A DNA stretch of 6,104 nucleotides, taken from NCBI GenBank assembly GCA_004560045.1, contig SFWF01000074.1, forward strand, positions 1-6,104, written 5' to 3'. The position numbers and the translations under genes are program-made. A model generated the notes under the pieces. It ran no database searches, was not told the DNA's origin, and was given only the letters and a program-made list of their open reading frames with translations. Below are positions 1-5,866 of this stretch, piece after piece; the first letter of the stretch is position 1, and each line of letters starts with the position of its first letter. This DNA comes from a bacterium (GTDB lineage: Bacteria; Bacillota; Clostridia; Oscillospirales; Acutalibacteraceae).

Positions 1-663
1 ATGGTAGAAGCCACATGGCTGAAACGCGCCGAAGACATAGGAATAGAAAGCTTTTACTATAAGGAGGCACCCCAAGAGACCATTATGGATATCCTTGACC
101 GCACAATGGCAGGAGAATCGGTTTATCCTGATACTCCTCCAACCGTGCCGATGGGTCTGGCCGGCAGCGAAAAGTTTTCAGAGAGGGAGTTGGATGTACT
201 TCGCCTCATGACCACCGGAATGTCCAACTCCAAAATTGCCGACAAGCTTAACGAAAACATAAACAAATTATTTTTCGATAAGGAAAAGGGACTGTATTTC
301 GATCAGGAGGATACTAAACGCTTCAGCAAGCTTTCTAATTCTCTTGCGGTTCTTTGCGGTGCGGCAGACCCCGCCATAGCTCACGAGATTTGCGAAAAAA
401 TGCTCAGAGGCGACGGTCTTACCGAAATTACCCTTAGTATGAATACCTTCTTCTTTGACGCTCTTATAAAATGTGATAAAGAAGGCTACAAGTCAGATAT
501 TCTTCGCATTATAGAGGAGAAATACCGTCCTATGGTAGATTACGGCGTAGGTACCGTTTGGGAAACCGAGCTGGGCGAGTCCGACTTCGATAATGCGGGA
601 AGTCTTTGCCACGGTTGGAGCGCGACGCCGATCTACTATTACAGTATTTTAAAAAATAATTAA
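1..663 (+). CDS. Chimeric ORF: response-regulator C-terminus (LuxR HTH) fused to GH78 alpha-L-rhamnosidase-like C-terminus, 5' partial
   Basis: The frame is open from base 1, so the 5' end is probably outside the window; the ATG at 1 looks internal to a receiver domain. Residues 1-38 resemble the last strand and helix of a CheY-like receiver (Y20-K21-E22 fits the conserved lysine). Residues 59-83 are the first helices of a NarL/LuxR (GerE) DNA-binding domain (FSERELDVLRLMTTGMSN, then IADKL). The recognition helix expected next (like xSxNTVKxH) is absent. From about residue 85 the protein matches the end of a six-hairpin GH78 enzyme: FFDKEKGLYFD (91-101), KLSNSLAVLCG (111-121), W187-E188 in the position of the family's proposed catalytic-base Glu, and CHGWSATP (203-210), typical of GH78 C-termini. 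The GH78 acid-residue region is missing, so glycosidase activity is very unlikely; DNA binding is also doubtful. No ribosome site is visible. It could be a real deletion fusion (pseudogene) or an assembly chimera. The two family assignments are firmer than the reality of the fusion. Confidence 0.75.
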   Translation: MVEATWLKRAEDIGIESFYYKEAPQETIMDILDRTMAGESVYPDTPPTVPMGLAGSEKFSERELDVLRLMTTGMSNSKIADKLNENINKLFFDKEKGLYFDQEDTKRFSKLSNSLAVLCGAADPAIAHEICEKMLRGDGLTEITLSMNTFFFDALIKCDKEGYKSDILRIIEEKYRPMVDYGVGTVWETELGESDFDNAGSLCHGWSATPIYYYSILKNN

Positions 664-680
664 GGCTACGTATTTTTCTC

Positions 681-709
681 TTGAAATTCTCTGAATGATG
701 TAGTATTAT
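681..709 (+). promoter_or_regulatory. Sigma-A-type promoter for the phosphoribosyltransferase gene
   Basis: TTGAAA at 681-686 and TATTAT at 704-709 are separated by exactly 17 nt, close to the vegetative sigma consensus. The predicted start is near 716, which places the leader hairpin (715-756) at the very 5' end of the transcript. It lies in the gap after the stop codon at 661-663 and is the only promoter-like pair I see before the gene at 776. Confidence 0.7.
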
Positions 710-714
710 AAAAA

Positions 715-756
715 AAAGGGCTTTTTGCAGACCGCAGGGTTTGCGAGATGCCCTTT
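715..756 (+). promoter_or_regulatory. 5' leader hairpin upstream of the phosphoribosyltransferase RBS
   Basis: The outer stem pairs 715-721 (AAAGGGC) with 750-756 (GCCCTTT). The inner stem pairs 727-733 (GCAGACC) with 738-744 (GGTTTGC, one G-U) around a GCAG loop at 734-737. Between them, 723-726 pairs with 745-748 through A-U and G-U pairs, with a single U-U mismatch (722/749), so the element is almost one continuous 19-position hairpin. It begins at the predicted transcription start and ends 8 nt before the AGGAGG. No T-run follows on the plus strand, so it is not a plus-strand terminator. Likely roles are mRNA 5' stabilisation or a protein/ligand-sensing leader (inference). Confidence 0.6.
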
Positions 757-775
757 GAGAATTTAGGAGGAACCT

Positions 776-1417
776 ATGCCAACCAATAACACCTACAAAC
801 TCGAAACCAAACGCAAGAATCTCTACCTCAGAATTGCTAAAGGGCATTTTGCTACAGGCCGCTCTCATATCAACTATTATATTGATATAACGACCCAGAA
901 AAGCCGCCTTTCCGAGGCTAAGGCCGTAGCTCAGGAGCTTCTCTCCTACTATAACGCAAGCACCGCTATCGACGCTATTCTTTGTCTTGACGGCACCGAG
1001 GTCATAGGAACCTGCCTTGCCGAAGAGCTTACTAAAAATCACTTTTTAAACATCAACGCACATCAGACCATCTACGTCGTCACCCCTGAGCACACCGCTA
1101 ACAGTCAGCTCCTTTTCCGCGATAATATCGCTCCTATGATAAAGGGCAAGCACGTGCTTATTCTTGCCGCTTCGGTCGTTACCGGTTATACCGCTAACGC
1201 CGCTATAGAGGCAGTTAAGTATTACGGCGGTATGACGGTCGGAATCGCTTCTATCTTTGCTACCGTTGACGAATGTAACGGCTATAAGGTTCGGTCAGCC
1301 TTTAATCCCACCGACCTCCCCGACTATGCTACCTACTCGTCCAACGACTGCCCTCTTTGCAAGAAGGGCATTAAAATAGACGCACTTGTAAACACCTTCG
1401 GTTTCTCGAAGCTGTAA
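776..1417 (+). CDS. PyrE-like (orotate phosphoribosyltransferase family) type I phosphoribosyltransferase
   Basis: The product is a 213-residue protein of a type common in Clostridia and usually annotated as orotate phosphoribosyltransferase or phosphoribosyltransferase. The start is fixed by AGGAGG at 765-770, 5 nt before ATG. Residues 23-37 (GHFATGRSHINYYID) resemble the orotate-PRTase N-terminal pattern GHF..SG.HS..Y.D. Residues 127-141 (VLILAASVVTGYTAN) occupy the place of the PRPP-binding loop, and 144-152 (IEAVKYYGG) continue the Rossmann-like fold. The usual acidic pair of the loop (as in VxDDVxTTG) is replaced by Ala-Ala/Ser, so PRPP catalysis cannot be assumed. The tail contains CPLCKKG (192-198), a CxxC-type motif not typical of classical PyrE. 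No pyr genes are adjacent. The gene is monocistronic, with its own promoter, leader hairpin and terminator. It may make a nucleotide, may have another PRTase-fold role, or may be regulatory; I am confident of the fold and not of the substrate, so I give no symbol. Confidence 0.85.
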   Translation: MPTNNTYKLETKRKNLYLRIAKGHFATGRSHINYYIDITTQKSRLSEAKAVAQELLSYYNASTAIDAILCLDGTEVIGTCLAEELTKNHFLNINAHQTIYVVTPEHTANSQLLFRDNIAPMIKGKHVLILAASVVTGYTANAAIEAVKYYGGMTVGIASIFATVDECNGYKVRSAFNPTDLPDYATYSSNDCPLCKKGIKIDALVNTFGFSKL

Positions 1418-1421
1418 AAGT

Positions 1422-1463
1422 AAAAAACGAGGTATCAAAGCAAGCTTTGATACCTCGTTTTTT
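1422..1463. terminator. Perfect 19-bp bidirectional intrinsic terminator
   Basis: The arm at 1422-1440 is the exact reverse complement of 1445-1463, with a 4-nt loop at 1441-1444 (CAAG). The stem has A6 at one foot and T6 at the other, so both strands read as a GC-containing hairpin ending in a T-run. It starts 4 nt after the stop codon at 1415-1417 and terminates the plus-strand gene. On the minus strand it can stop readthrough from the rluA/sRNA side. Confidence 0.9.
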
Positions 1464-1499
1464 GTCTGAATTTGAAGCGTTCACTACAAAAACAGTATT

Positions 1500-1617
1500 A
1501 AAAAAGGGCTACGAACCCCCGAAACATCACGCGAGGCGGCTCCACCACAAAACCGCCCAGGTGCAACATATAAAATATGTTGAGAAAAGACAACCGCGGA
1601 AATTTGCTTTCCGCAGT
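1500..1617 (-). ncRNA. Candidate small structured RNA, ~118 nt, unrecognised family
   Basis: Downstream of a good minus-strand promoter the transcript would fold as a series of hairpins. Reading the minus strand: (1) an 11-bp stem with one G-U, 1618-1608 with 1602-1592, around a 5-nt loop, at or one base before the predicted 5' end; (2) an 8-bp stem, 1582-1575 with 1571-1564; (3) GGCGG 1557-1553 with CCGCC 1539-1535, flanked by CAC/GTG (1563-1561 with 1530-1528); (4) a short stem in 1518-1506 (GGG...CCC plus U-G and U-A) followed by six T at 1505-1500, terminator-like. No convincing ORF lies inside; a 23-codon frame has no ribosome site. It lacks SRP, tmRNA, RNase P and tRNA hallmarks, and I do not recognise it as 6S. 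It could alternatively be a dispersed repeat element or the 3' UTR of rluA. The evidence is promoter plus structure only. Confidence 0.5.
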
Positions 1618-1621
1618 TATT

Positions 1622-1650
1622 ATAATACCATATATTACATAAAAATGCAA
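1622..1650 (-). promoter_or_regulatory. Minus-strand promoter for the candidate small RNA
   Basis: On the minus strand, TTGCAT (1650-1645) is followed after exactly 17 nt by TATTAT (1627-1622), which runs on into AAT, giving an overlapping TATAAT-like box. The predicted start is at about 1615-1617, at the foot of the first hairpin. There is no protein gene downstream on this strand within the gap, so the promoter implies a non-coding transcript or an antisense RNA toward 1417. Confidence 0.6.
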
Positions 1651-1660
1651 GCATTTTTAT
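1639..1660. repeat. Perfect 22-bp palindrome overlapping the rluA stop and the sRNA -35 box
   Basis: Bases 1639-1648 (ATAAAAATGC) are the exact reverse complement of 1651-1660, around AA. The element contains the rluA stop codon (1657-1659) and the -35 hexamer (1645-1650) of the minus-strand promoter. Its position is that of an operator, so a dimeric regulator could bind there. Alternatively, as RNA it is an AU-rich hairpin that could mark the 3' end of the rluA message. The sequence alone does not decide between these. Confidence 0.6.
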
Positions 1661-2298
1661 AATTTGTCCGTTTGAACGAACAAATTGTTCGGGATTTTTT
1701 CGAAGGATAACATCTTACGATCTGTCGGATGAGTAAAACTGAGGGCAACCGAATAAAGCTTGATCTCCTTATCACCCGTACTTCCGCCGTATTTTCTGTC
1801 ACCGACGATGGGCATTTTGCGGGAAGCAAACTGAACTCTTATCTGGTGGGTTCGACCGGTGTAGAGTTTTACTCGAACAAGGGTTCCCGTCTCCAATCTC
1901 TCCAACACGGTATAGGAAAGCTTGGCTTTTTTTACTCCCCTTCGCTCACGCTTTACAACGAAGGTTTTGTTTTTGAAAGAGTCCTTAAAAAGAAGATCCT
2001 CTAAAATTCCGCTCTCTTCTTCGGGGCAGCCTTCAACCAAGGCGATATATTCCTTGATAAACTTCGTATGGTCTGCCGCCTGAGCCGAAAGGTCTGCGGC
2101 AGCTTTTTTGTTAAGAGCATAAACCATAAGTCCCGATACCTCGCGGTCGAGGCGGTGTATCGGAAAGACCTCGGAAACACCGAGGTCCTTTTTTATGAGC
2201 TCGGGTAGGCTGACCGCTCCCGAAGAGTCGGAGGCGGATAACACTCCGCTCGGCTTTACCAAAACAACAATATCGTTATCGCGATATATTATATCCAT
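1657..2298 (-). CDS. RluA-family RNA pseudouridine synthase, no S4 domain
   Basis: The 213-residue protein isomerises uridine to pseudouridine in rRNA or tRNA in the cytoplasm. It is recognised by HRLDREVSG at 48-56, with D51 as the family's catalytic aspartate, by the upstream KPSGVLS (15-21) typical of the fold, by KEYIALVEG (82-90), by GRTHQIRVQF (148-157), and by PIVGDRKYGG (163-172). It has only the catalytic domain; the N-terminal S4 RNA-binding domain of RluC/RluD-type members is absent, as in many short clostridial paralogues. The ATG at 2298-2296 overlaps the stop of the upstream gene by one base (TAATG). An AGGA (minus strand, 2309-2306) lies 7 nt before it inside the upstream gene, so translation is probably coupled. 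The stop lies inside a 22-bp palindrome. The exact RNA target cannot be told from sequence, so no symbol is given. Confidence 0.9.
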   Translation of the reverse strand: MDIIYRDNDIVVLVKPSGVLSASDSSGAVSLPELIKKDLGVSEVFPIHRLDREVSGLMVYALNKKAAADLSAQAADHTKFIKEYIALVEGCPEEESGILEDLLFKDSFKNKTFVVKRERRGVKKAKLSYTVLERLETGTLVRVKLYTGRTHQIRVQFASRKMPIVGDRKYGGSTGDKEIKLYSVALSFTHPTDRKMLSFEKIPNNLFVQTDKL

Positions 2299-3476
2299 TA
2301 TTTTATCCTGCGGCCTTCAATATAAAAGCGCTTATCGTCGGCATGACCCATCGAGAAGGTCTTCCTTGGAAGAGAGCCGTCCTGATCGACGGCCGAGAAA
2401 AGCTCGCTCTTTTCCATTCCGTCAAAAATAAAGCCTACTGCGTTTTCGTCACGGCACAGTCTTTCAACCTCTTCGGTTCCGTGAATATAGTCGATCGCCA
2501 CGTTGGGATTTTCCTTAAGATAATCGTCAAGATAGGCCTGAAGGGTTCCGACGGGAAGCTTAGAGGTCGGTACAAGAGAAAGCTTTTCGGTTCCGTTTTT
2601 ATCGGAAATATCGAAGGTATGAAGGGCCTCTCCTACTTTATCAGCGTTACGTTTTTTAAGATACGCGATAACGTCTTTCTTATCAGCGCCTAAAAGCACA
2701 CGGTAGATCGGTTCGAATTCAATAGCGGGATTATGAATATTTACTATTTCGACAAGAGCATAGCGGGAAGACTCGGTTCCATTCAGCTTATAACATTCCT
2801 TCGCGGTAGCAAGCGAGTGATTGCCGTCACCTACCGCAAAAAGGAAGCCGTCTTTAACGAGACCTGCAAGAGCGTCGTTGATCTTATCCTGTAGGTCGGT
2901 CTCGACCTTATAGCCTTCGATATGACCGCCGTTTTGCATAAGCTCGAAATCGTAAAGCTTTTTAAGATATTCTTTATTTACCGAGCCGATAACGGTATCC
3001 TCGGGGTCGTCGATAAACACAAGCACATGAGGGAACTCCAAAGGAGCGTCCTTACGTATCTTAACGCGAGGAGGAATGCGCTCGGCTACCGTCTGCTCGG
3101 TAGCGCGGGTAAGAGCTTTTTTACCCGCCTCGTATTCATACTCGGTAAGATCAATTGCTCCGAGTATTCCCTTGCGAACGGCACCGCCGACAAGCTCACG
3201 CTCGATGTAAACCATACTGTCGGTAACGGTTTCAAAAACACCTTCATCAAGATACTTATGCATAGACGAATTGATCTTTACTATTCGCTCATCGGTTTCG
3301 CCAAGATAGATTTCGGGCAGAGTAAGGCGAAGGGTCGAGGGACTGTCCCCTACCTTTTCTTCAACCTGAGCCCAATATTTTTTATCTGAGGTATACTGAT
3401 CACAGGCGATAACGGCCCATTTTTCAAAGTCGGTTTTAGGGATAAGAATATTTGCGGGATAAAGGTATTTTTTCAT
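2298..3476 (-). CDS. DUF1015 family protein
   Basis: This 392-residue soluble protein, with no signal peptide or membrane segment visible, belongs to the DUF1015 family (Pfam PF06245), by family recall. Diagnostic stretches are the opening YPANILIPKTDFEKWAVIACDQYTSD (about 6-31), the RATEQTVAERIPPR region (124-137) leading into LEFPHVLVFIDD (146-157), VGDGNHSLATAK (215-226), and the C-terminal LPRKTFSMGHADDKRFYIEGR (369-389). The GDGNHS motif recalls the DGHHR motif of ParB-like serine kinases, and DUF1015 genes are often found with serine-biosynthesis genes in other genomes. A phosphotransfer role is therefore conceivable but is inference; no ser gene is present here. The ATG at 3476-3474 is supported by GGAG (plus-strand CTCC 3484-3487), 7 nt upstream. 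It is the first gene of a two-gene operon with the rluA-like gene. The length is complete for the family. Confidence 0.88.
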   Translation of the reverse strand: MKKYLYPANILIPKTDFEKWAVIACDQYTSDKKYWAQVEEKVGDSPSTLRLTLPEIYLGETDERIVKINSSMHKYLDEGVFETVTDSMVYIERELVGGAVRKGILGAIDLTEYEYEAGKKALTRATEQTVAERIPPRVKIRKDAPLEFPHVLVFIDDPEDTVIGSVNKEYLKKLYDFELMQNGGHIEGYKVETDLQDKINDALAGLVKDGFLFAVGDGNHSLATAKECYKLNGTESSRYALVEIVNIHNPAIEFEPIYRVLLGADKKDVIAYLKKRNADKVGEALHTFDISDKNGTEKLSLVPTSKLPVGTLQAYLDDYLKENPNVAIDYIHGTEEVERLCRDENAVGFIFDGMEKSELFSAVDQDGSLPRKTFSMGHADDKRFYIEGRRIK

Positions 3477-3507
3477 AATTGCACTCCAAAAATATACTTA
3501 CACTATG

Positions 3508-3537
3508 ATAATACAAATTACGCTTTAAATCAAGCAA
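3508..3537 (-). promoter_or_regulatory. Promoter for the DUF1015-rluA operon
   Basis: On the minus strand, TTGCTT (3537-3532) and TATTAT (3513-3508) are spaced by 18 nt, with the predicted start near 3500 and a leader of about 25 nt to the ATG at 3476. The -35 box sits directly after the hairpin that closes the feo operon, so it lies within what would be that hairpin's T-tract. Confidence 0.55.
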
Positions 3538-3542
3538 AAGTT

Positions 3543-3572
3543 AACGCGGTACCCGAAATAAGGTACCGCGTT
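3543..3572 (-). terminator. Hairpin ending the feo operon (probable terminator)
   Basis: A perfect 11-bp GC-rich stem pairs 3543-3553 (AACGCGGTACC) with 3562-3572, around an 8-nt loop. On the minus strand it is followed by AACTTTTG, an interrupted T-tract, so termination may be partial. It lies about 40 bases past the stop of the last feo gene and immediately before the next operon's -35 box. Confidence 0.6.
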
Positions 3573-3610
3573 TGGCATACAAAATAGTTTAGACACAAGA
3601 ATTTTGGGTT

Positions 3611-3802
3611 TTAAGAGTCGGTTTTTTCGCCCGAACAACCGCAGGTGCACTTATTATCCTTGTTGGAAGCTCTTCCGCACTCACCCGAATAAGGACAGCC
3701 GATACATTTAGCGCCGCTTTTCTTTTTCTTTACGATATAGGCGATAGCGCCGCCAACTATAACGATTATAACACCGATAACAATAAAGTCGATAGGTCCC
3801 AA
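3611..3802 (-). CDS. FeoB-associated Cys-rich membrane protein (TTG start)
   Basis: The 63-residue peptide has one hydrophobic membrane segment (about residues 5-24, rich in I/V/G), a positive stop-transfer stretch KKKK (25-28), and a cytosol-facing tail (positive-inside rule) with six cysteines at 33, 36, 42, 52, 54 and 56. It matches the small 'FeoB-associated Cys-rich membrane protein' family (PF12669, by recall). The start codon is TTG (plus-strand CAA 3800-3802), chosen because AAGGAG (plus-strand CTCCTT 3811-3816) lies 8 nt upstream and the frame then opens directly into the membrane segment. It follows feoB by 24 nt in the same orientation and is surely co-transcribed. This FeoB has no cysteine-rich C-terminal extension, so the peptide may supply metal-handling thiols (inference). 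The family's biochemical role is not well established. Confidence 0.88.
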   Translation of the reverse strand: MGPIDFIVIGVIIVIVGGAIAYIVKKKKSGAKCIGCPYSGECGRASNKDNKCTCGCSGEKTDS

Positions 3803-3826
3803 AACTTGAACTCCTTAGTTTTTATA

Positions 3827-5860
3827 TTATTTGCTTAAAGCGTAGTCGTTTTTGAGCTTGTTGTTAGCTCTTGCGATAAGGAAAACAACTACGGCAACTA
3901 TTAAGGCAACGACTGCCCAGCCGAGAACGGGCATCCAGATCTCTCCGAAGCTACCGCCCGTAAAGAGGGTTCCGAAGAAGAAGGTCAAGAAGCCGATGGT
4001 ATAGCCTACGGCAAGCTGAAGTCCGATTCCGCCCCAGAGCCATTTTGCGCTCTTCATTTCGCTGTTCATAGCGCCGATCGCGGCAAAGCAGGGAGGAGTA
4101 AATAGGTTGAACATTAAGAATGCGAGGGCGGCAACGGCCGTCATAGGTATATACTCGGCAACTGCGGTACCCGAAAAGCCCTCAGCAATTTCAAGACCTT
4201 CCTCGTCCATAATGGCGCCGAACATAAAGCAGGTCGCAAGAGTAGAAACGATACATTCCTTAGCGATAAAGCCGGTAAGCGCCGCGGCGGCAAACTTCCA
4301 AAGCACAACTCCGACGATAGGAGCAAAAAGATATGCGAAGGGGGTTGCAATGGTAGCGAGTATAGAGTTGCTTGCATCGGCATTTACTTCACCGAAGGTC
4401 CATGTGAAGTTCTGCATAAGATAAACGGCAAAGTTACATACGAGGATTATGGTTCCCGCCTTGACTATGTAAGCCCAGCCGCGTCCGCACATCGAGGTAA
4501 AGGCTCTCCGGAGAGAAGGTGCCTTATATTCGGGAAGCTCCATAATAAAGAAGGCTTTTCTAACCTTGTGTCCCGTAACAGCGTTAACAAGAAGGGCACA
4601 GAAGAAGATAAGAATAATTCCTACGAAGTACATAATAGTACCTACCCAGCCGTTTCCGGGGAAGAAAGCGCCTACAAAGAGGGCAATAACTGGAAGCTTT
4701 GCACCGCAGGGCATAAAGGGGGTAAGCATTGCGGTAGCTCTTCGCTCGCGCTCGTTACGAATGGTACGGCAGGCCATAATTCCCGGAATGGCACAGCCCG
4801 TTCCGATAACGAAGGGTATAACCGATTTACCGGAAAGGCCGACCTTTTTGAAGATGGGATCGAGGACGACCGAAACACGGGCCATATATCCGCAGTCTTC
4901 AAGAAGAGCTATGAGGAAGTACATTACCATAACCAAGGGCAGGAAGCCGACGACGGCGGCAACACCTTCGATAATACCCTCTAACACAAGGGCCTGAAGA
5001 ATGACGTTTGCGTCTGCCATCCAGCCTGCGACAAGCTCTTTGAACATACCTATGTAGCCGACAAGTCCCGGGAAGGGAGTTCCCTCGATTCCTTCGGCAA
5101 GCCAGGGACCGACCCAGGCCTGAGAGATCTGAAAAACGAGGAACATAACTACGGCAAATATGGGAATACCTGCCCACTTATTTGTGAGAACGGCATCGAT
5201 CTTATCCTGAAAGTTTATGTTTTTAGAGAGAATTTTTCTGGTCTCGACCTCTTTGACAACTCCGTTCACGAAATCGAAGCGTTTTTTGTCGGCTTCGATA
5301 ACGGCGTTTTTATCGGTAAGGTCAACTCCCGTCTGAACAAAGGGAGCAGAATGAGTCTCGGTAGACTTTGCAACAGACACAGCGGCCGCTACCAGCTCCT
5401 TAAGGCCTTTTGAGGAGGTAGATATCGTGTTTAGAACGGGACATCCGAGCTTAGCTGAAAGGGCGGCAGTATCGATAGTCGTCTCCTTCTTCTCGTTTAC
5501 GTCGCTTTTATTAAGAGCGACTACAACGGGGATTCCAAGCTCTAAAAGCTGCGTCGTGAAGAAAAGGCTTCGGCCGAGGTTGGTGGCGTCGACGATATTT
5601 ATAATAACGTCGGGATTTTCCTTCTTAACGTAGGAGCTTGTTATGCTTTCCTCCGAGGTAAAGGGCGACATTGAATAAGCGCCCGGAAGATCCACCGCAA
5701 TAAGCTCGGTTTCATTTCCTGCATAACTTTTTTTAATATGACTCTGCTTCTTGTCTACCGTAACACCTGCCCAGTTTCCGACACGCTCGTGCTTTCCCGT
5801 GAGCGCGTTGTACATAGTGGTTTTACCGCTGTTAGGGTTTCCCGCTAAAGCGACTCTCAT
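3827..5860 (-). CDS. feoB: Ferrous iron transport protein B (GTPase-permease)
   Basis: FeoB is the inner-membrane Fe(II) importer with an N-terminal GTPase. I place the start at 5860 (677 residues), not at the longer upstream ATG (5947), because AGGAGG (plus-strand CCTCCT 5867-5872) lies 6 nt before it, the protein then begins right at the G domain, and the longer version would read through two hairpins. G motifs: G1 GNPNSGKTT (7-15), G2 NWAGVTV (29-35), G3 DLPG (57-60), G4 NKSD (117-120), and G5 around 147-152. Residues about 161-225 form the helical linker (GDI-like) region. The membrane part holds the two FeoB gate motifs: GCAIPGIMACRT (355-366) with TPFMPCGAKLP (380-390), and TGFIAKECIVSTLATCF (529-545), then TPPCFAAIGAM (588-598). 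It is shorter than E. coli FeoB and lacks a Cys-rich tail. It lies between feoA and the Cys-rich membrane peptide. Iron/Fur control is likely from family knowledge, but no operator is visible here. Confidence 0.96.
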   Translation of the reverse strand: MRVALAGNPNSGKTTMYNALTGKHERVGNWAGVTVDKKQSHIKKSYAGNETELIAVDLPGAYSMSPFTSEESITSSYVKKENPDVIINIVDATNLGRSLFFTTQLLELGIPVVVALNKSDVNEKKETTIDTAALSAKLGCPVLNTISTSSKGLKELVAAAVSVAKSTETHSAPFVQTGVDLTDKNAVIEADKKRFDFVNGVVKEVETRKILSKNINFQDKIDAVLTNKWAGIPIFAVVMFLVFQISQAWVGPWLAEGIEGTPFPGLVGYIGMFKELVAGWMADANVILQALVLEGIIEGVAAVVGFLPLVMVMYFLIALLEDCGYMARVSVVLDPIFKKVGLSGKSVIPFVIGTGCAIPGIMACRTIRNERERRATAMLTPFMPCGAKLPVIALFVGAFFPGNGWVGTIMYFVGIILIFFCALLVNAVTGHKVRKAFFIMELPEYKAPSLRRAFTSMCGRGWAYIVKAGTIILVCNFAVYLMQNFTWTFGEVNADASNSILATIATPFAYLFAPIVGVVLWKFAAAALTGFIAKECIVSTLATCFMFGAIMDEEGLEIAEGFSGTAVAEYIPMTAVAALAFLMFNLFTPPCFAAIGAMNSEMKSAKWLWGGIGLQLAVGYTIGFLTFFFGTLFTGGSFGEIWMPVLGWAVVALIVAVVVFLIARANNKLKNDYALSK

Positions 5861-5866
5861 ATACTG

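Noticed and set aside
715..756. Read on the minus strand, the leader hairpin is followed by T7 (717-711) and looks like a minus-strand terminator.
   Set aside because: No minus-strand gene lies to its right that would need ending; the adjacent gene is on the plus strand with a promoter and RBS that fit the leader reading. An antisense terminator remains possible but unsupported.
715..756. PyrR-type attenuator or a known riboswitch before a PyrE-like gene.
   Set aside because: There is no plus-strand terminator T-run, no alternative antiterminator pairing, and the loop lacks the PyrR-binding consensus.
530..1042. 170-codon minus-strand frame across the start of the phosphoribosyltransferase gene.
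   Set aside because: It is antisense to two better-supported frames and its translation resembles no protein family.
1500..1558. tRNA-like GGGC...GGTTCG...GCCC pattern on the minus strand.
   Set aside because: The span is too short (about 53 nt), with no D-arm, anticodon arm or proper T-arm.
1500..1570. 23-codon minus-strand frame within the candidate RNA.
   Set aside because: No Shine-Dalgarno precedes it, its ATG sits within a hairpin arm, and it ends in the terminator T-run.
1447..1662. 71-codon plus-strand frame in the convergent gap.
   Set aside because: It starts inside the terminator hairpin, has no ribosome site and no recognisable protein, and lies antisense to the structured candidate RNA.
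2195..3389. Plus-strand frames of 78, 116 and 155 codons opposite the DUF1015 and rluA genes.
   Set aside because: They are reverse-strand shadows of well-supported conserved proteins.
4566..4997. Two plus-strand frames of about 140 codons within feoB.
   Set aside because: They are antisense shadows of the conserved FeoB membrane domain, with low-complexity translations and no ribosome sites.
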